A stretch of 64,000 nt of DNA, from contig NZ_JAURYU010000045.1 in NCBI RefSeq assembly GCF_030653755.1, positions 186,001 through 250,000 on the forward strand, in the 5' to 3' direction. The DNA is from Methylotenera sp. Lineage in GTDB: Bacteria; Pseudomonadota; Gammaproteobacteria; Burkholderiales; Methylophilaceae. A model generated the notes under the pieces. That model did no database searches and was not told the origin of the DNA. It was given only the letters and a program-made list of their open reading frames with translations. The position numbers and the translations under genes were made by a program. Of the stretch, positions 27,578 through 37,188 are shown in pieces (position 1 is the first letter of the stretch; the number at the start of each line of letters is the position of its first letter).

Positions 27578-29719
27578 CTAGATACCACTACCCAATGCCA
27601 CTTCCACCAAATTATCACTAAACGTAGTCGAGTGCCCCATATCCCCAAACTCCGCCGAACTAATACAATTCACCGTCCCATTATTCAACTGCCGCCAATA
27701 ACCAAGCGTAGCCACCACAATCCCTGCATTCACATCATCAGATATTCTCGCCAGCCCCTCAAACGCACCACGGTCATTAAACACCTTCACCACGTCGCCT
27801 TCTTTAATATTACGCGCTGTAGCATCTAGCTGATTTATCATCACAAACTGCTCGCCCTGACCCTTAATTTTTTCTGTCACATTGGCATAGCATGAGTTTA
27901 AAAAGCCATGGCTCTTAGGCGAAATAATATTCAAAGGGTATTTAGCTGCGAGCTCAGGATTCGTTGCTGGCGTTTCACGAGATGGTACGTAATCTGGCAA
28001 GCTATCTAAATCTTCACCCGGCTGAAAACCATCATACATTTGGCGGAAAGGTCCTGCGACAAAGTTTTTTGCCCCCTCCACCAAGAAGTGGCATTTGCCT
28101 GTAGGGGTAGGAAACTCACCTTTGGCATGACGTGCGCGTGTATCTTTATCTCCGAAAGCTTTTAATCGTGCAAAACCATGCTGGCGTAAATAATCTAAAT
28201 CGATACCATCACAGGTAGGTGAGTTCCAATCTACATAATTCTCTAAGCACTCGGTATCATTCCACTGGAAATTATCATCGTTATAGCCCATACGCTTGGC
28301 TAACTGTCTAAAAATCTCATTATTGGGTATCGCCTCACCTGGTGGGTCTATACATTTTTCATTGTAGGTCAGGTACAAATGACCCCATGAGAGCACCATA
28401 TCCTCCATCTCTGCACCCATCGCGGCTGGCAATAGAATATCCGCGTAAGCCGCGGTATCCGACATAAAATGCTCAGCGACGACTAAGAACAGGTCTTCAC
28501 GCTCCAGACCTTTGACTATTTTGTCAGTCTCAGGCGCTTGCGTAAGCGGATTAGTATTCCACACCATCATCGATTTAATCGGTGTTTTAAGGTCTAACTC
28601 ACCTGTAAGTGCCCGCCCTAATTGCAGGTTATTCACCACGGGCGTTCCTTCAGGAATTAAATCTGGGCGCGAAATCACGTCAAATTTATAAGGATGCTCC
28701 CATACTGGAAACTGTAATGCTCCACCACCGACATGACGCCACGCACCAATTAGCGCAGGCAAACTTGTCACAGCACGAATGGCTTGGCTACCACCGTAAC
28801 TTCGTTCCAGCGCAACGCCTAGGCGGATTGCTGCTGGCGGTGTCGTCGCGTATTCGCGTGCAAACTTTCTAATATCGTCCGCTGAAATGCCAGTAATTTC
28901 CGCTGCCCATTCTGGCGTTCTAGTTTTAGCGCGCTCGGCTAGTTCTTGATAACCTACGGTGTACTGATCAACATAGTCTTGGTCTGTTAAACCTTCACTA
29001 ATAATCACATTCATCATTGCCATGGCTAACGCACCATCAGTGCCAGGTTTCGGTGCAATGTGCCAATCGGCTTCTTTTGCGGTTTTAGATGCGTAAGAAT
29101 CCACTACCACAACTTTAGCCCCTCGTTTTTGTGCCTCATGAATGATGTGCCAATGGTGTAAGTTAGTACTCACTGAGTTGCACGCCCATATAATAATGTA
29201 CTTTGAGTGACTAAAACTTTCTGGATCAACCCCTGCTGTAGGCCCTACCGTTAGTAGCCATGCGGTACAGGAGCCCTCGCCACAGAACGTACGCTCACAC
29301 ACCGTTGCACCCATACGGTTAAAAAAAGCATCACCACCGTTTAGCCCATGCACCAAACCTTGGTTGCCTAAATAACTATTGGGCATAATCGCATGTGGAC
29401 CATCTGTATCAATAATCGCTTTCCACTTGCTCGTAATCTCATCTAGCGCCTCATTCCAAGAGATACGCTTAAATTGCTTACTTCCCTTTGGTCCAGTACG
29501 CTTGAGCGGATAAAGTAAACGATCTGGGTGATAATGGCGTTTTTCGTAATCTTTTAATTTCACACATAAACCACCGCGCGTCATTGGATGAGATTTATTA
29601 CCCGTCACTGAGATTAGCTTTTTATCTTTAACCGTGTACACCATTGAGCAGGTGTCTGGGCAATCATGCGGGCATCCACCATGAAATGTTTGAACAGAAG
29701 AGTCAGTAGGAGCGTTCAT
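27578..29719 (-). CDS. Molybdopterin-dependent oxidoreductase (formate dehydrogenase/DMSO reductase family)
   Basis: A 713-residue protein of the DMSO-reductase superfamily. An N-terminal [4Fe-4S] site uses Cys16, Cys20, Cys24 and Cys52. The molybdopterin domains follow, with a C-terminal dinucleotide-binding domain around residue 600. ERTFCGEGSC near residues 146-155 is the likely position of the Mo-ligating residue (Cys). No twin-arginine signal is visible, so it should be cytoplasmic. No electron-transfer subunit or accessory gene is adjacent. Formate oxidation fits a methylotroph, but the substrate cannot be assigned from sequence. Confidence 0.85.
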   Translation of the reverse strand: MNAPTDSSVQTFHGGCPHDCPDTCSMVYTVKDKKLISVTGNKSHPMTRGGLCVKLKDYEKRHYHPDRLLYPLKRTGPKGSKQFKRISWNEALDEITSKWKAIIDTDGPHAIMPNSYLGNQGLVHGLNGGDAFFNRMGATVCERTFCGEGSCTAWLLTVGPTAGVDPESFSHSKYIIIWACNSVSTNLHHWHIIHEAQKRGAKVVVVDSYASKTAKEADWHIAPKPGTDGALAMAMMNVIISEGLTDQDYVDQYTVGYQELAERAKTRTPEWAAEITGISADDIRKFAREYATTPPAAIRLGVALERSYGGSQAIRAVTSLPALIGAWRHVGGGALQFPVWEHPYKFDVISRPDLIPEGTPVVNNLQLGRALTGELDLKTPIKSMMVWNTNPLTQAPETDKIVKGLEREDLFLVVAEHFMSDTAAYADILLPAAMGAEMEDMVLSWGHLYLTYNEKCIDPPGEAIPNNEIFRQLAKRMGYNDDNFQWNDTECLENYVDWNSPTCDGIDLDYLRQHGFARLKAFGDKDTRARHAKGEFPTPTGKCHFLVEGAKNFVAGPFRQMYDGFQPGEDLDSLPDYVPSRETPATNPELAAKYPLNIISPKSHGFLNSCYANVTEKIKGQGEQFVMINQLDATARNIKEGDVVKVFNDRGAFEGLARISDDVNAGIVVATLGYWRQLNNGTVNCISSAEFGDMGHSTTFSDNLVEVALGSGI

Positions 29720-29870
29720 TATTAATAATCCTTAAAAATAATATAGCGATGATTCGAGATACTAGATTGCAACAGATTGGTTTATTTTTACATTTTTTTA
29801 ATAATATATACTCACCTGTATAGTAATGCAATGGCATAATTATCGACTGAGTTTTTAATTAAATCCGCAC

Positions 29871-31064
29871 ATGAACAATCACAACCAACCTCTACAAATA
29901 CTTGGCGGCATCACAGCGACTGAGTTTTTAACGCATTACTGGCATAAAAAACCTTTACTGATTAAAAATGCAATTCCAAACTTTAAAGGCCTATTAAGCC
30001 CAGAAGAACTCGCGGGATTAGCATGCGAAGATGAAGTACAATCTCGCATCGTGGAAGAAATCAAAGGAAAATGGCACGCATCACATGGTCCTTTTGATGA
30101 AGATGACTTTGCTAACTTACCTGAAAAGCCAGACCCAAAGCACCGCTGGACATTGCTGGTACAGAGTGTGAACCATCACTTACCTGAAGGTGCTGAACTG
30201 CTAGGGCAGTTCAACTTTATTCCACATGCGCGACTAGATGACCTCATGGTAAGTTACGCGCCAGATGGCGGTGGGGTAGGCCCACACTTTGATAGTTACG
30301 ATGTCTTTTTGTTACAGGGTCAAGGCAAGAGATTATGGCGTATCAGTGAGCAAACCGATTTAAGTCTAGTAGAAGGTGCGCCACTACGTATTTTAAAAAA
30401 CTTTGACACAGCGCAAGAGTGGCTAGTTGAGTCAGGTGATTTACTTTATTTACCACCACACTTAGCACACTGGGGAATTGCTGTCTCTGATGGCGATACA
30501 GACTGCATGACGTATTCAATTGGCTTTCGTGCCCCTAAAGTGCAAGAACTAGCCACAGAGTTTCTTGGCTTTATGCAAGATAATCTAAACAAAGAGGGTA
30601 AAGCTTTACCTGGCATTTATCAGGATGCCGACCTCACGCTACAAGCCCACCCTGCTGAAATCAGTAGCAGCATGATTAGCAAGGTGACTAATATATTAAA
30701 AACCATTCAATGGTCAGAGCAAGAAGTCGCAGCCTTTTTAGGAACCTATTTATCAGAACCCAAAGCAGATGTTATTTTTAACCCTAATAAAAAAATGTCT
30801 TTGCCAAAGTTTAATGAGCGCCTAATGCAGGATGGCATTAGCTTAGACTTAAAAAGCCAAATGCTATTTGCTGATCACTGCTTTTATTTAAACGGCGAAT
30901 CTATAAGTGCTTCAGCCAAATCTGCATCACTATTAAAAATACTGGCTGATTACCGAACTATAAGCGCAAAAGAGATTAAGCAATTGGGCGAGATTGATAC
31001 AACACTAATCGCACAACTGCATGATTGGTATCTGGCAGGCTACCTTTACTTTAACAAAGCATAG
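29871..31064 (+). CDS. JmjC-type ribosomal oxygenase (RoxA/YcfD-like)
   Basis: A 397-residue Fe(II)/2-oxoglutarate oxygenase. The iron triad is visible as HFD (His139, Asp141) and the distal His200 in LPPHLAHWG. The N-terminal TATEFLTHYWHKKPLL is the ROX family opening, and a C-terminal winged-helix-like domain follows. YcfD hydroxylates an arginine of ribosomal protein L16. The same role is inferred here. Length matches the family. Two small genes follow on the same strand. Confidence 0.9.
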   Translation: MNNHNQPLQILGGITATEFLTHYWHKKPLLIKNAIPNFKGLLSPEELAGLACEDEVQSRIVEEIKGKWHASHGPFDEDDFANLPEKPDPKHRWTLLVQSVNHHLPEGAELLGQFNFIPHARLDDLMVSYAPDGGGVGPHFDSYDVFLLQGQGKRLWRISEQTDLSLVEGAPLRILKNFDTAQEWLVESGDLLYLPPHLAHWGIAVSDGDTDCMTYSIGFRAPKVQELATEFLGFMQDNLNKEGKALPGIYQDADLTLQAHPAEISSSMISKVTNILKTIQWSEQEVAAFLGTYLSEPKADVIFNPNKKMSLPKFNERLMQDGISLDLKSQMLFADHCFYLNGESISASAKSASLLKILADYRTISAKEIKQLGEIDTTLIAQLHDWYLAGYLYFNKA

Positions 31065-31081
31065 CGATTACTATTAAACCT

Positions 31082-31579
31082 ATGGATAACAACCAGACAC
31101 TGACGCCTAATCGAATCATCGTTGGGGAGCATTTGTATAATGAGGCAATCAATCTCATCATACAAAGCGCTGAGCATGAGCTTTTAATTTTTGACCAAGA
31201 CCTAAGCCACGGTAATTTCTCTAGCCTAGCCACATATGAATTACTGCAAAAATTCTTAAGTCAACATATCGCAAGCCATTTATCAATCATCTTGCAAGAC
31301 ACCGCGCATTTTCAGCATCAATGTCCAAGACTTCTTAACCTACTTAAAACCTTTGGGCACAAAATGAACGTGCACGTGACTAATCAATCAGCAAAGCACG
31401 CAAAAGACTGCTTTATCTTAGCCGATGGGAAACATTACATTAAGCGCATTCATATCGACCAAGCGCGCTTTAAATACGCCTATGATGATGCAGTAAACGT
31501 TAAAGCCTTAAGAACACGGTTTGATGAATTAAAAGAGGCGATTGAAGATATCGTTAGCATTTCACCATTAGGTTTATGA
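31082..31579 (+). CDS. Small protein, possibly phospholipase-D-like fold
   Basis: A 165-residue soluble protein starting 17 bp after the RoxA-like gene, so probably co-transcribed. Its layout (IIVGEHLYNEAINLIIQSAEHELLIFDQDL near the start and DCFILADGKHYIKRIHID near residue 117) resembles the half-domain of phospholipase-D-like proteins. A full HKD catalytic motif is missing, so it may be non-catalytic. I cannot assign a function. Confidence 0.65.
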   Translation: MDNNQTLTPNRIIVGEHLYNEAINLIIQSAEHELLIFDQDLSHGNFSSLATYELLQKFLSQHIASHLSIILQDTAHFQHQCPRLLNLLKTFGHKMNVHVTNQSAKHAKDCFILADGKHYIKRIHIDQARFKYAYDDAVNVKALRTRFDELKEAIEDIVSISPLGL

Positions 31580-31600
31580 AGTAGATTTGTGAGGACATGA

Positions 31601-32434
31601 ATGATGATATCGAAACTCACCTTCAAGCATATTTTACCGCTGCTGATTATGCTCAGCATTTCACTGTTAAGCGATGCCGTGTCAGAGTTCAAAATATTCA
31701 CACTACAGCATCGCTTTGCTGAAGATATCCTACCCACCATTCAGGCTATCATAAGCAGCAATGGCACGACCTATGCCATACAAAACCAACTCATCGTCCG
31801 TACAGATAGCCAAACGATGATTGAGGTAGAGCAAACCATCGCGACACTTGACACGGCACGTGAAAATTTAAAAATTAGGGTCAAACGTCAAGGCAACATG
31901 ACAGAATCATCCAACAACACTTCTGTCAGAGGGCGCACCCGCATCGGTAACGCAACAATAGTAACGGGGAATGATTCCAGACATAGCAGAGACGGCGTTA
32001 ATATCAACTTAGAAAACAATCAAACTAGATCACTACAAAGTAGCGAACAGTTTATTCAAGTCTTAGATGGCGCACCGGCATATATCAGCGTAGGCGAATC
32101 TGTGCCATACACCAGCGAGTGGATATTGCTTACACAACGCTATGCCGTTACGCAAACTAACACAGAGTTTATTGAAATAGGCACAGGATTCACTGTACGC
32201 GCACGCAGCATAGGGAGCCGCGTTGAGCTTGATATTACGCCTACCTTTTCAAAGCTCAAACAGCATGGCCGATTGGAGTTCGAACAATTAACTTCCACTG
32301 TGATGGTAAATCGCAATGAATGGGTCAATATAGGTGGCATCATGCAAGAAAACGATGATGTAAGCCGAACCATTTTAAGCAGTAAAAATGGGCGCACTTA
32401 CGAAAATAATCAAATTTTTATCCGTGTTGAATAA
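31601..32434 (+). CDS. Secretin-domain-like periplasmic protein
   Basis: A 277-residue exported protein. A hydrophobic N-terminus (ILPLLIMLSISLLS) acts as signal peptide. An N1-like domain typical of secretins follows (FTLQHRFAEDILPTIQAIIS, then IVRTDSQTMIEVEQTIATLD). The C-terminal half resembles the start of a secretin beta domain (SVPYTSEW, GFTVRARSIGSRVELDITPTF). It is far shorter than a pore-forming secretin, and no other secretion genes are nearby. It could be an accessory or remnant protein. Function unknown. Confidence 0.75.
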   Translation: MMISKLTFKHILPLLIMLSISLLSDAVSEFKIFTLQHRFAEDILPTIQAIISSNGTTYAIQNQLIVRTDSQTMIEVEQTIATLDTARENLKIRVKRQGNMTESSNNTSVRGRTRIGNATIVTGNDSRHSRDGVNINLENNQTRSLQSSEQFIQVLDGAPAYISVGESVPYTSEWILLTQRYAVTQTNTEFIEIGTGFTVRARSIGSRVELDITPTFSKLKQHGRLEFEQLTSTVMVNRNEWVNIGGIMQENDDVSRTILSSKNGRTYENNQIFIRVE

Positions 32435-32620
32435 TCATTTTTTTTAAACATCAATAAAAGCAGGAACTTTTTTACTATATTTAAGGTTAATCTTTGAAAT
32501 GTAGTGTTTTTTTTTTTAATTCCTGCTAGAATTTGCGCCACTCGATATAGCTAATTAGTCACTTTTGAAGTAGTATCGAAAACAGTTTTTTAACCAGTTA
32601 AACTCTTAAGGAAATTTAAA

Positions 32621-32818
32621 ATGACACGTTCTATTTTATTAGCTGCATTGTTAGCTCTTGCTGTTACTGCTTGTGGCGAAAAAGCTGCTGAAGAAGCTCC
32701 AGCTGTTGAAGCTCCAGCTGTTGAAGAAGTTGCACCAGCTGCTGATGCTGCTGTTGAAGCTCCAGCTGTTGAAGAAGCACCTGCAGCTACTGAAGAAGCA
32801 CCAGCTGCTGCAGAGTAA
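32621..32818 (+). CDS. Small Ala/Glu/Pro-rich lipoprotein, 65 residues
   Basis: The start has a good site (AAGGA eight bases upstream). A signal peptide with lipobox VTAC puts the lipidated Cys at residue 18. The mature part is almost entirely Ala, Glu, Pro and Val, built from repeats of APAVEE/EAPA type, and so is strongly acidic and disordered. A terminator follows 45 bp later, so it is a single-gene unit. Such a design suggests an abundant envelope lipoprotein or spacer. The function is unknown. Confidence 0.8.
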   Translation: MTRSILLAALLALAVTACGEKAAEEAPAVEAPAVEEVAPAADAAVEAPAVEEAPAATEEAPAAAE

Positions 32819-32863
32819 TTTTCTGCAAAATAATTTATTGTTAACTCAATAAATAATAAAAAT

Positions 32864-32885
32864 GCCGACGCAAGTCGGCTTTTTT
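32864..32885 (+). terminator. Rho-independent terminator of the small lipoprotein gene
   Basis: GCCGAC / GTCGGC stem with a GCAA tetraloop, followed directly by six T. It is a textbook intrinsic terminator. Confidence 0.9.
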
Positions 32886-32951
32886 ATGTCTGGAATTTTT
32901 GCGATACCACGTATCAGCATCAACGCCATACGACAACTCAAATAGTAAAAT

Positions 32952-33725
32952 CTAGCTAATCTGTCTCCAGTCAAACCCCATCACCTGATCTGCCACGCCA
33001 ATCCAATCAAGCTCACACCCTGAAGCATTAGCAAGCGCTGACTTTGCCAACAACGGTGTATTATTTTTTGCACTTAAATGTGCGGCAATAATATGCTGTA
33101 ATTTAGAGCGATCTATCTTGGAGAGTAACTCGGCAGCGGCTGAGTTCTCTAAATGCCCCCACTCACCTCCTACCCGTTGCTTTAGAGAGCTAGCGTAAGG
33201 TCCATTACGCAACATAGCAGCATCATGATTACACTCCAACACTAGCGCATCACAAGCACTAAGCTGCTGTTCAATATGCACAGTTGTCCGTCCTACGTCT
33301 GTTAATACGCCTAAGCGATGATGACCATTACTAAATACAAATTGGACTGGTTCACGTGCATCATGCGGCACTGGGTATGGTTGCACTTCAATATCAGCGA
33401 TATTAAATGCATTGTGGCTATCAATCACATGAAGCTGTAGCTTGTGTTGATTCGGAAAGTAACGCTCAGCCATTTTGAGCGTGCCATAAGTTAACCAGAC
33501 GGGAATATTGTGTTTTGCAGCAAATTTGAAAGCGCCACCTGCGTGATCATCATGCTCGTGCGTGATCACTACACCAGCAAGGCTCTCAGGACTTAAATCT
33601 AGTCGAGCTAAGCGGCTTGTGGCTTCTTTAATACTAAATCCGCAATCAAGCATTAGCCGCGTATTATTCACTTCAACGACTAGCGCATTGCCAGCGCTAC
33701 CGCTACCGAGCGAAGCAAAACGCAT
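32952..33725 (-). CDS. MBL-fold metallohydrolase (YycJ/WalJ-like)
   Basis: A 257-residue metallo-beta-lactamase-fold protein. The metal motif is THEHDDHAGG (HxHxDH), with Asp and His ligands further on (VGRTTVHIEQ, HIIAAHLSAKNNTP). The start, MRFASLGSGSAGNALVVE, is typical of the YycJ-like group of small MBL hydrolases, probably nucleases or phosphodiesterases. It lies downstream of bamC on the same strand but is separated by a strong inverted repeat. Substrate unknown. Confidence 0.9.
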   Translation of the reverse strand: MRFASLGSGSAGNALVVEVNNTRLMLDCGFSIKEATSRLARLDLSPESLAGVVITHEHDDHAGGAFKFAAKHNIPVWLTYGTLKMAERYFPNQHKLQLHVIDSHNAFNIADIEVQPYPVPHDAREPVQFVFSNGHHRLGVLTDVGRTTVHIEQQLSACDALVLECNHDAAMLRNGPYASSLKQRVGGEWGHLENSAAAELLSKIDRSKLQHIIAAHLSAKNNTPLLAKSALANASGCELDWIGVADQVMGFDWRQIS

Positions 33726-33784
33726 TTTTAGACTTTCTTAATGAAATTACGCAAAACTAAAAAAGACATGTAAAGAACAAGCAA

Positions 33785-33820
33785 AATATTAAAAGTAGCA
33801 GGGACACTACTTTTAATATT
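33785..33820 (-). terminator. Perfect 14-bp inverted repeat between bamC and the MBL gene
   Basis: AATATTAAAAGTAG and its exact complement are separated by 8 nt (33799-33806). On the minus strand the right arm ends in TTTTAATATTTT. It lies 72 bp after the bamC stop and is likely its terminator. Confidence 0.65.
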
Positions 33821-33891
33821 CATATATCATCACATGACTAAATGTTGGCGATCTACATGTAGGCAAACTACAACCGTCGCCCATCGCTTAT

Positions 33892-35187
33892 TTATCGCAA
33901 CTGCTCATACATTAAAGCAATAATTCTATTGGCAGTTGTGGTGCGTACGCGCGCGCCATCTTTATCGACCACAGTGACTTCTGCACCTGACTCAGCTTCT
34001 TCCACTTTAATACGATATTGACGATCAGGATTAGTTTTCTGTTTGTCATCGCTACCCCAGAACTTCAAGCTATCTATAACGCTTTTATCTTCTTTCTTAG
34101 CAGCTGACTCAGGCTGTTTTGAATCATCGTTACCCCAGAATTTAAGCGTTTCAAATAAACCCTTTTTCTTCTTAGGCGTGTCATCAATATCAACATCTGC
34201 ATAGCGCACAAAAAATAGACCATTTGAGCGATCTCTATCTTCAATCACAAAACCAATTCGATCCAACGCCAAACCAACACGACGCCACGCACGATCAAAC
34301 GGATCGCTTACCAACAATCTTGCGCTACCATCAGACTCTTTAACCACTTCTGCACGCTTAGTCGTCGTTGCATCAGCAAGAATCGTTTGTGATTTTTGCT
34401 CCTCCACACCCAACTTCACCATCAAGCGACGTAACAACTCAGCATCTAACTCAGCATCAAATGCATCACCTCTAGGGTTGGTTGCAGTTTCTGCTTTATA
34501 GCCAGTTTCAATCTCACCTAACTGGGTTCTAATGCGATTTTTGCCATCATCAGGGGCACCAACCACAGAGCGGTGCGTCATGAAAATCTCGGTTGTGCCT
34601 GAATCAGCGCCATGCTCTAATCGAGTACGAAACTTCTTCTTGTCGGCAAAGCCTGATAATTTATCTAGCCATTTATCAAATTTATTCAGTGCGCCAATGG
34701 TTTCATCTTTTTTAATGGCTTCAGAGTCAATCCACTCTGTTTCCATGACACCGATTTGTGGGTTTTCTACACGAACAGCAAAGCCCATTTCTGTCCAGAA
34801 ATCACGAATAACAGGCCATATTTTTTCTGCTGGCGCATTCACAACCAACCAGCGCTGAGTGCCTGATTTTTCCATCCGCACACCATCTGGCGTCTGTAAT
34901 ATTTTTTCAACACCCGCCTCTTGTCCTTCTTGCGCTTGACTATAACTTGAATAGCTAGCACTACCAGGAATAGCATAAGCATCACTCACTGGACTTGCCG
35001 TTAAATCTGGAGGAACTTCAAGCGGACGTGAACGACCTGCACCTTTATAGTCAGATGTATTATCTATAAACGGAATCGAATCACATGCACTTAAACTTGC
35101 CATTAAAATCAAAGGCAACATCACAGACTTTGCTTTACGCACCACACTTAGACGATAAACGCCCGAGTTAAAATTCACTTGTTTCAT
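33892..35187 (-). CDS. bamC: Outer membrane assembly lipoprotein BamC
   Basis: A 431-residue lipoprotein of the BAM complex that inserts beta-barrel proteins. The signal peptide ends at lipobox LSAC. The segment DYKGAGRSRPLEVPPDLT (about residues 46-63) is the conserved BamC region that binds BamD. Two helix-grip domains follow. At 431 residues it is longer than E. coli BamC (344); part of the excess is the linker around KKKKGLFETLKFWGNDD and a second, similar SLKFWGSDDKQ copy. It lies 30 bp after dapA, the usual order. Confidence 0.93.
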   Translation of the reverse strand: MKQVNFNSGVYRLSVVRKAKSVMLPLILMASLSACDSIPFIDNTSDYKGAGRSRPLEVPPDLTASPVSDAYAIPGSASYSSYSQAQEGQEAGVEKILQTPDGVRMEKSGTQRWLVVNAPAEKIWPVIRDFWTEMGFAVRVENPQIGVMETEWIDSEAIKKDETIGALNKFDKWLDKLSGFADKKKFRTRLEHGADSGTTEIFMTHRSVVGAPDDGKNRIRTQLGEIETGYKAETATNPRGDAFDAELDAELLRRLMVKLGVEEQKSQTILADATTTKRAEVVKESDGSARLLVSDPFDRAWRRVGLALDRIGFVIEDRDRSNGLFFVRYADVDIDDTPKKKKGLFETLKFWGNDDSKQPESAAKKEDKSVIDSLKFWGSDDKQKTNPDRQYRIKVEEAESGAEVTVVDKDGARVRTTTANRIIALMYEQLR

Positions 35188-35217
35188 TCAAACCTCGTTT
35201 TAAAACTCTATTGTTCG

Positions 35218-36093
35218 TTATAAAATTTGTGCAGGCGCACATGCCTTGCGCAAAACTTCATGATACTGAGCTGATAAAGTGACCATAGGCAATCGAATGC
35301 CAGTTTTAATCATGCCCATCTCTGACAATACCCATTTAACAGGAATTGGATTTGCTTCAACAAACAGCTTTTGATGTAAGCCAAACAGTTTAGCATTAAT
35401 TTCACGTGCAACTTTTACGTCACCTGCTAATGCTGACACACACATTTCATGCATCAGTTTAGGCGCCACGTTTGCTGTCACTGAAATAACACCATGCCCG
35501 CCCAATAACATTAAAGACAAGGCTGTTGCATCGTCTCCACTGTAAATGGCAAATTCTTTAGGTGCTCGCAACAGTAAATCTGTTCCACGTTCAATTCCGC
35601 CAGTAGCATCTTTAATACCCACAATATTGGCGTGTGTCGCTAGACGCAACACCGTGTCATTACTGATATCACAGCCTGTACGACCAGGTACGTTATATAG
35701 GATTTGTGGAATATCTACAGCATCGGCTACTGCGTTAAAATGCTGATACAAACCCTCTTGTGTAGGCTTATTGTAATAAGGTGCAACGAGAAGGCAGGCA
35801 TCTGCACCTAACGCTTTGGCCTTTTGAGTTAGCACGATGGCTTCTTTTGTGGAATTAGCGCCTGTACCTGCAATCACTGGTATACGACCATTCACCTGCG
35901 TGACGGCTGTTTGAATTAGCAAGCAATGCTCTTCAAAATCTACAGTGGGAGACTCCCCTGTAGTGCCAACAATCACAATACCATCTGTCCCTTGATCAAT
36001 ATGATAATCAATCAATGTTTTTAAAGATGGGATATCTAAACGCCCGTCTTCAAACATGGGCGAAACAATAGCGACTAAACTGCCTTGCAACAT
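35218..36093 (-). CDS. dapA: 4-hydroxy-tetrahydrodipicolinate synthase
   Basis: A 291-residue aldolase that condenses pyruvate with aspartate semialdehyde in lysine and peptidoglycan precursor synthesis. GTTGESPTV binds pyruvate, [10 protein letters not shown] holds the catalytic Tyr, and VGIKDATGG holds the Schiff-base Lys. Length is normal. It is first in the dapA-bamC operon. Confidence 0.97.
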   Translation of the reverse strand: MLQGSLVAIVSPMFEDGRLDIPSLKTLIDYHIDQGTDGIVIVGTTGESPTVDFEEHCLLIQTAVTQVNGRIPVIAGTGANSTKEAIVLTQKAKALGADACLLVAPYYNKPTQEGLYQHFNAVADAVDIPQILYNVPGRTGCDISNDTVLRLATHANIVGIKDATGGIERGTDLLLRAPKEFAIYSGDDATALSLMLLGGHGVISVTANVAPKLMHEMCVSALAGDVKVAREINAKLFGLHQKLFVEANPIPVKWVLSEMGMIKTGIRLPMVTLSAQYHEVLRKACAPAQIL

Positions 36094-36523
36094 AGGAAAT
36101 CTACCTGATTCATAATGTTATATTTTAACCCGAATGTTCTACAATTTTCTTTATTTATTAAGCGCAATTCTGATTTGCCAATAAATTTGTATCAACATTA
36201 CCCCGCTATCACTTCAATTTTCATCCTATAACCAACTATTTCAAAACGTTACAATACATAATGAATCAAAAAAAAGGGAAGTAATCTTAGATGTTTACTC
36301 GCTAAGCCTACGCTAGAACCGTGACAAACTCATTAAAAACTAGCGCTTAATTAAACATATTACATTCCAATTCAATATTGATCAGCGGCACAAAAAGATG
36401 AAGTTAAAACTAATTGCGTTATTTATCGATCCAAGACTTAGCAAGTGAGGCTTTTACTGTTTATCAGAGCAACAAACACGGTATAATCTTAAGAATTACC
36501 GTTGGAAAACCCATACTTAGAAT
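36094..36523. other. 430-bp intergenic region between dapA and rnfA
   Basis: This is the divergent gap between dapA and the rnf operon. It is AT-rich and contains no ORF above about 16 codons. The only site I can support is a perfect TATAAT at 36482-36487. I see no repeat or RNA structure. Confidence 0.6.
36460..36487 (+). promoter_or_regulatory. Candidate promoter of the rnf operon
   Basis: A perfect -10 hexamer TATAAT (36482-36487) has a poor -35 (TTTATC, 36460-36465) at 16-bp spacing. Transcription would begin near 36494, 30 bp before the rnfA ATG. The weak -35 leaves room for an activator. Confidence 0.45.
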
Positions 36524-37117
36524 ATGTCTTTTGATTTTCATCACTACATTATGATTTTAGTCGGCACCGTGTTTGTCAATAACATCGTGCTGGTGAAGAT
36601 TCTTGGCTTATGTCCATTCATGGGCGTTTCTAAAAAATTAGAAGCCTCTATTGGCATGGCAGGTGCTACTGCGTTTGTTCTTAGTATCGGCTCAATGACC
36701 AGTTGGGGTATTAACTATTATTTACTTGAGCCCAATGGTTTGTTTTACCTAAGAACGCTCTCCTTCATTGTGATTATTGCTGGCGTGGTTCAGTTTACAG
36801 AAATGGTCATGGAAAAAAACTTCCCTACCCTTTACCAAGGCTTAGGTATTTTTCTACCACTCATCACAACAAACTGCGCAGTACTTGGCATCCCATTACT
36901 AAATGCACAGGCCAGCCATAGTTTTATAGAGTCTTTATTTTTTGGGCTAGGTGGCGCGCTTGGTTTTTCATTAGTGCTCATTCTGTTTGCTTCTATGCGA
37001 GAGCGATTAGAAGGCGCAGACGTGCCTGCTGCATTTAAAGGTTCTGCGATTGGGATGATTACTGCCGCACTCATGAGCTTGGCATTTATGGGCTTTATGG
37101 GGTTAGATAAGTACTAG
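36524..37117 (+). CDS. rsxA: Electron transport complex subunit RnfA/RsxA
   Basis: A 197-residue integral membrane subunit with six predicted helices. The conserved [21 protein letters not shown] (written in part) near residue 18 carries the Cys that binds the membrane iron-sulfur centre together with RnfE. The Rnf complex couples electron flow between NADH and ferredoxin to ion movement, and in gammaproteobacteria it also resets SoxR. It begins the complete rsxABCDGE-nth cluster. Confidence 0.96.
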   Translation: MSFDFHHYIMILVGTVFVNNIVLVKILGLCPFMGVSKKLEASIGMAGATAFVLSIGSMTSWGINYYLLEPNGLFYLRTLSFIVIIAGVVQFTEMVMEKNFPTLYQGLGIFLPLITTNCAVLGIPLLNAQASHSFIESLFFGLGGALGFSLVLILFASMRERLEGADVPAAFKGSAIGMITAALMSLAFMGFMGLDKY

Positions 37118-37188
37118 GCAGCCACAAATGACAAACACTCAATTATTAAGCAATTGTATTTAACTAAAAATAATCAAAAATTAGCGAT

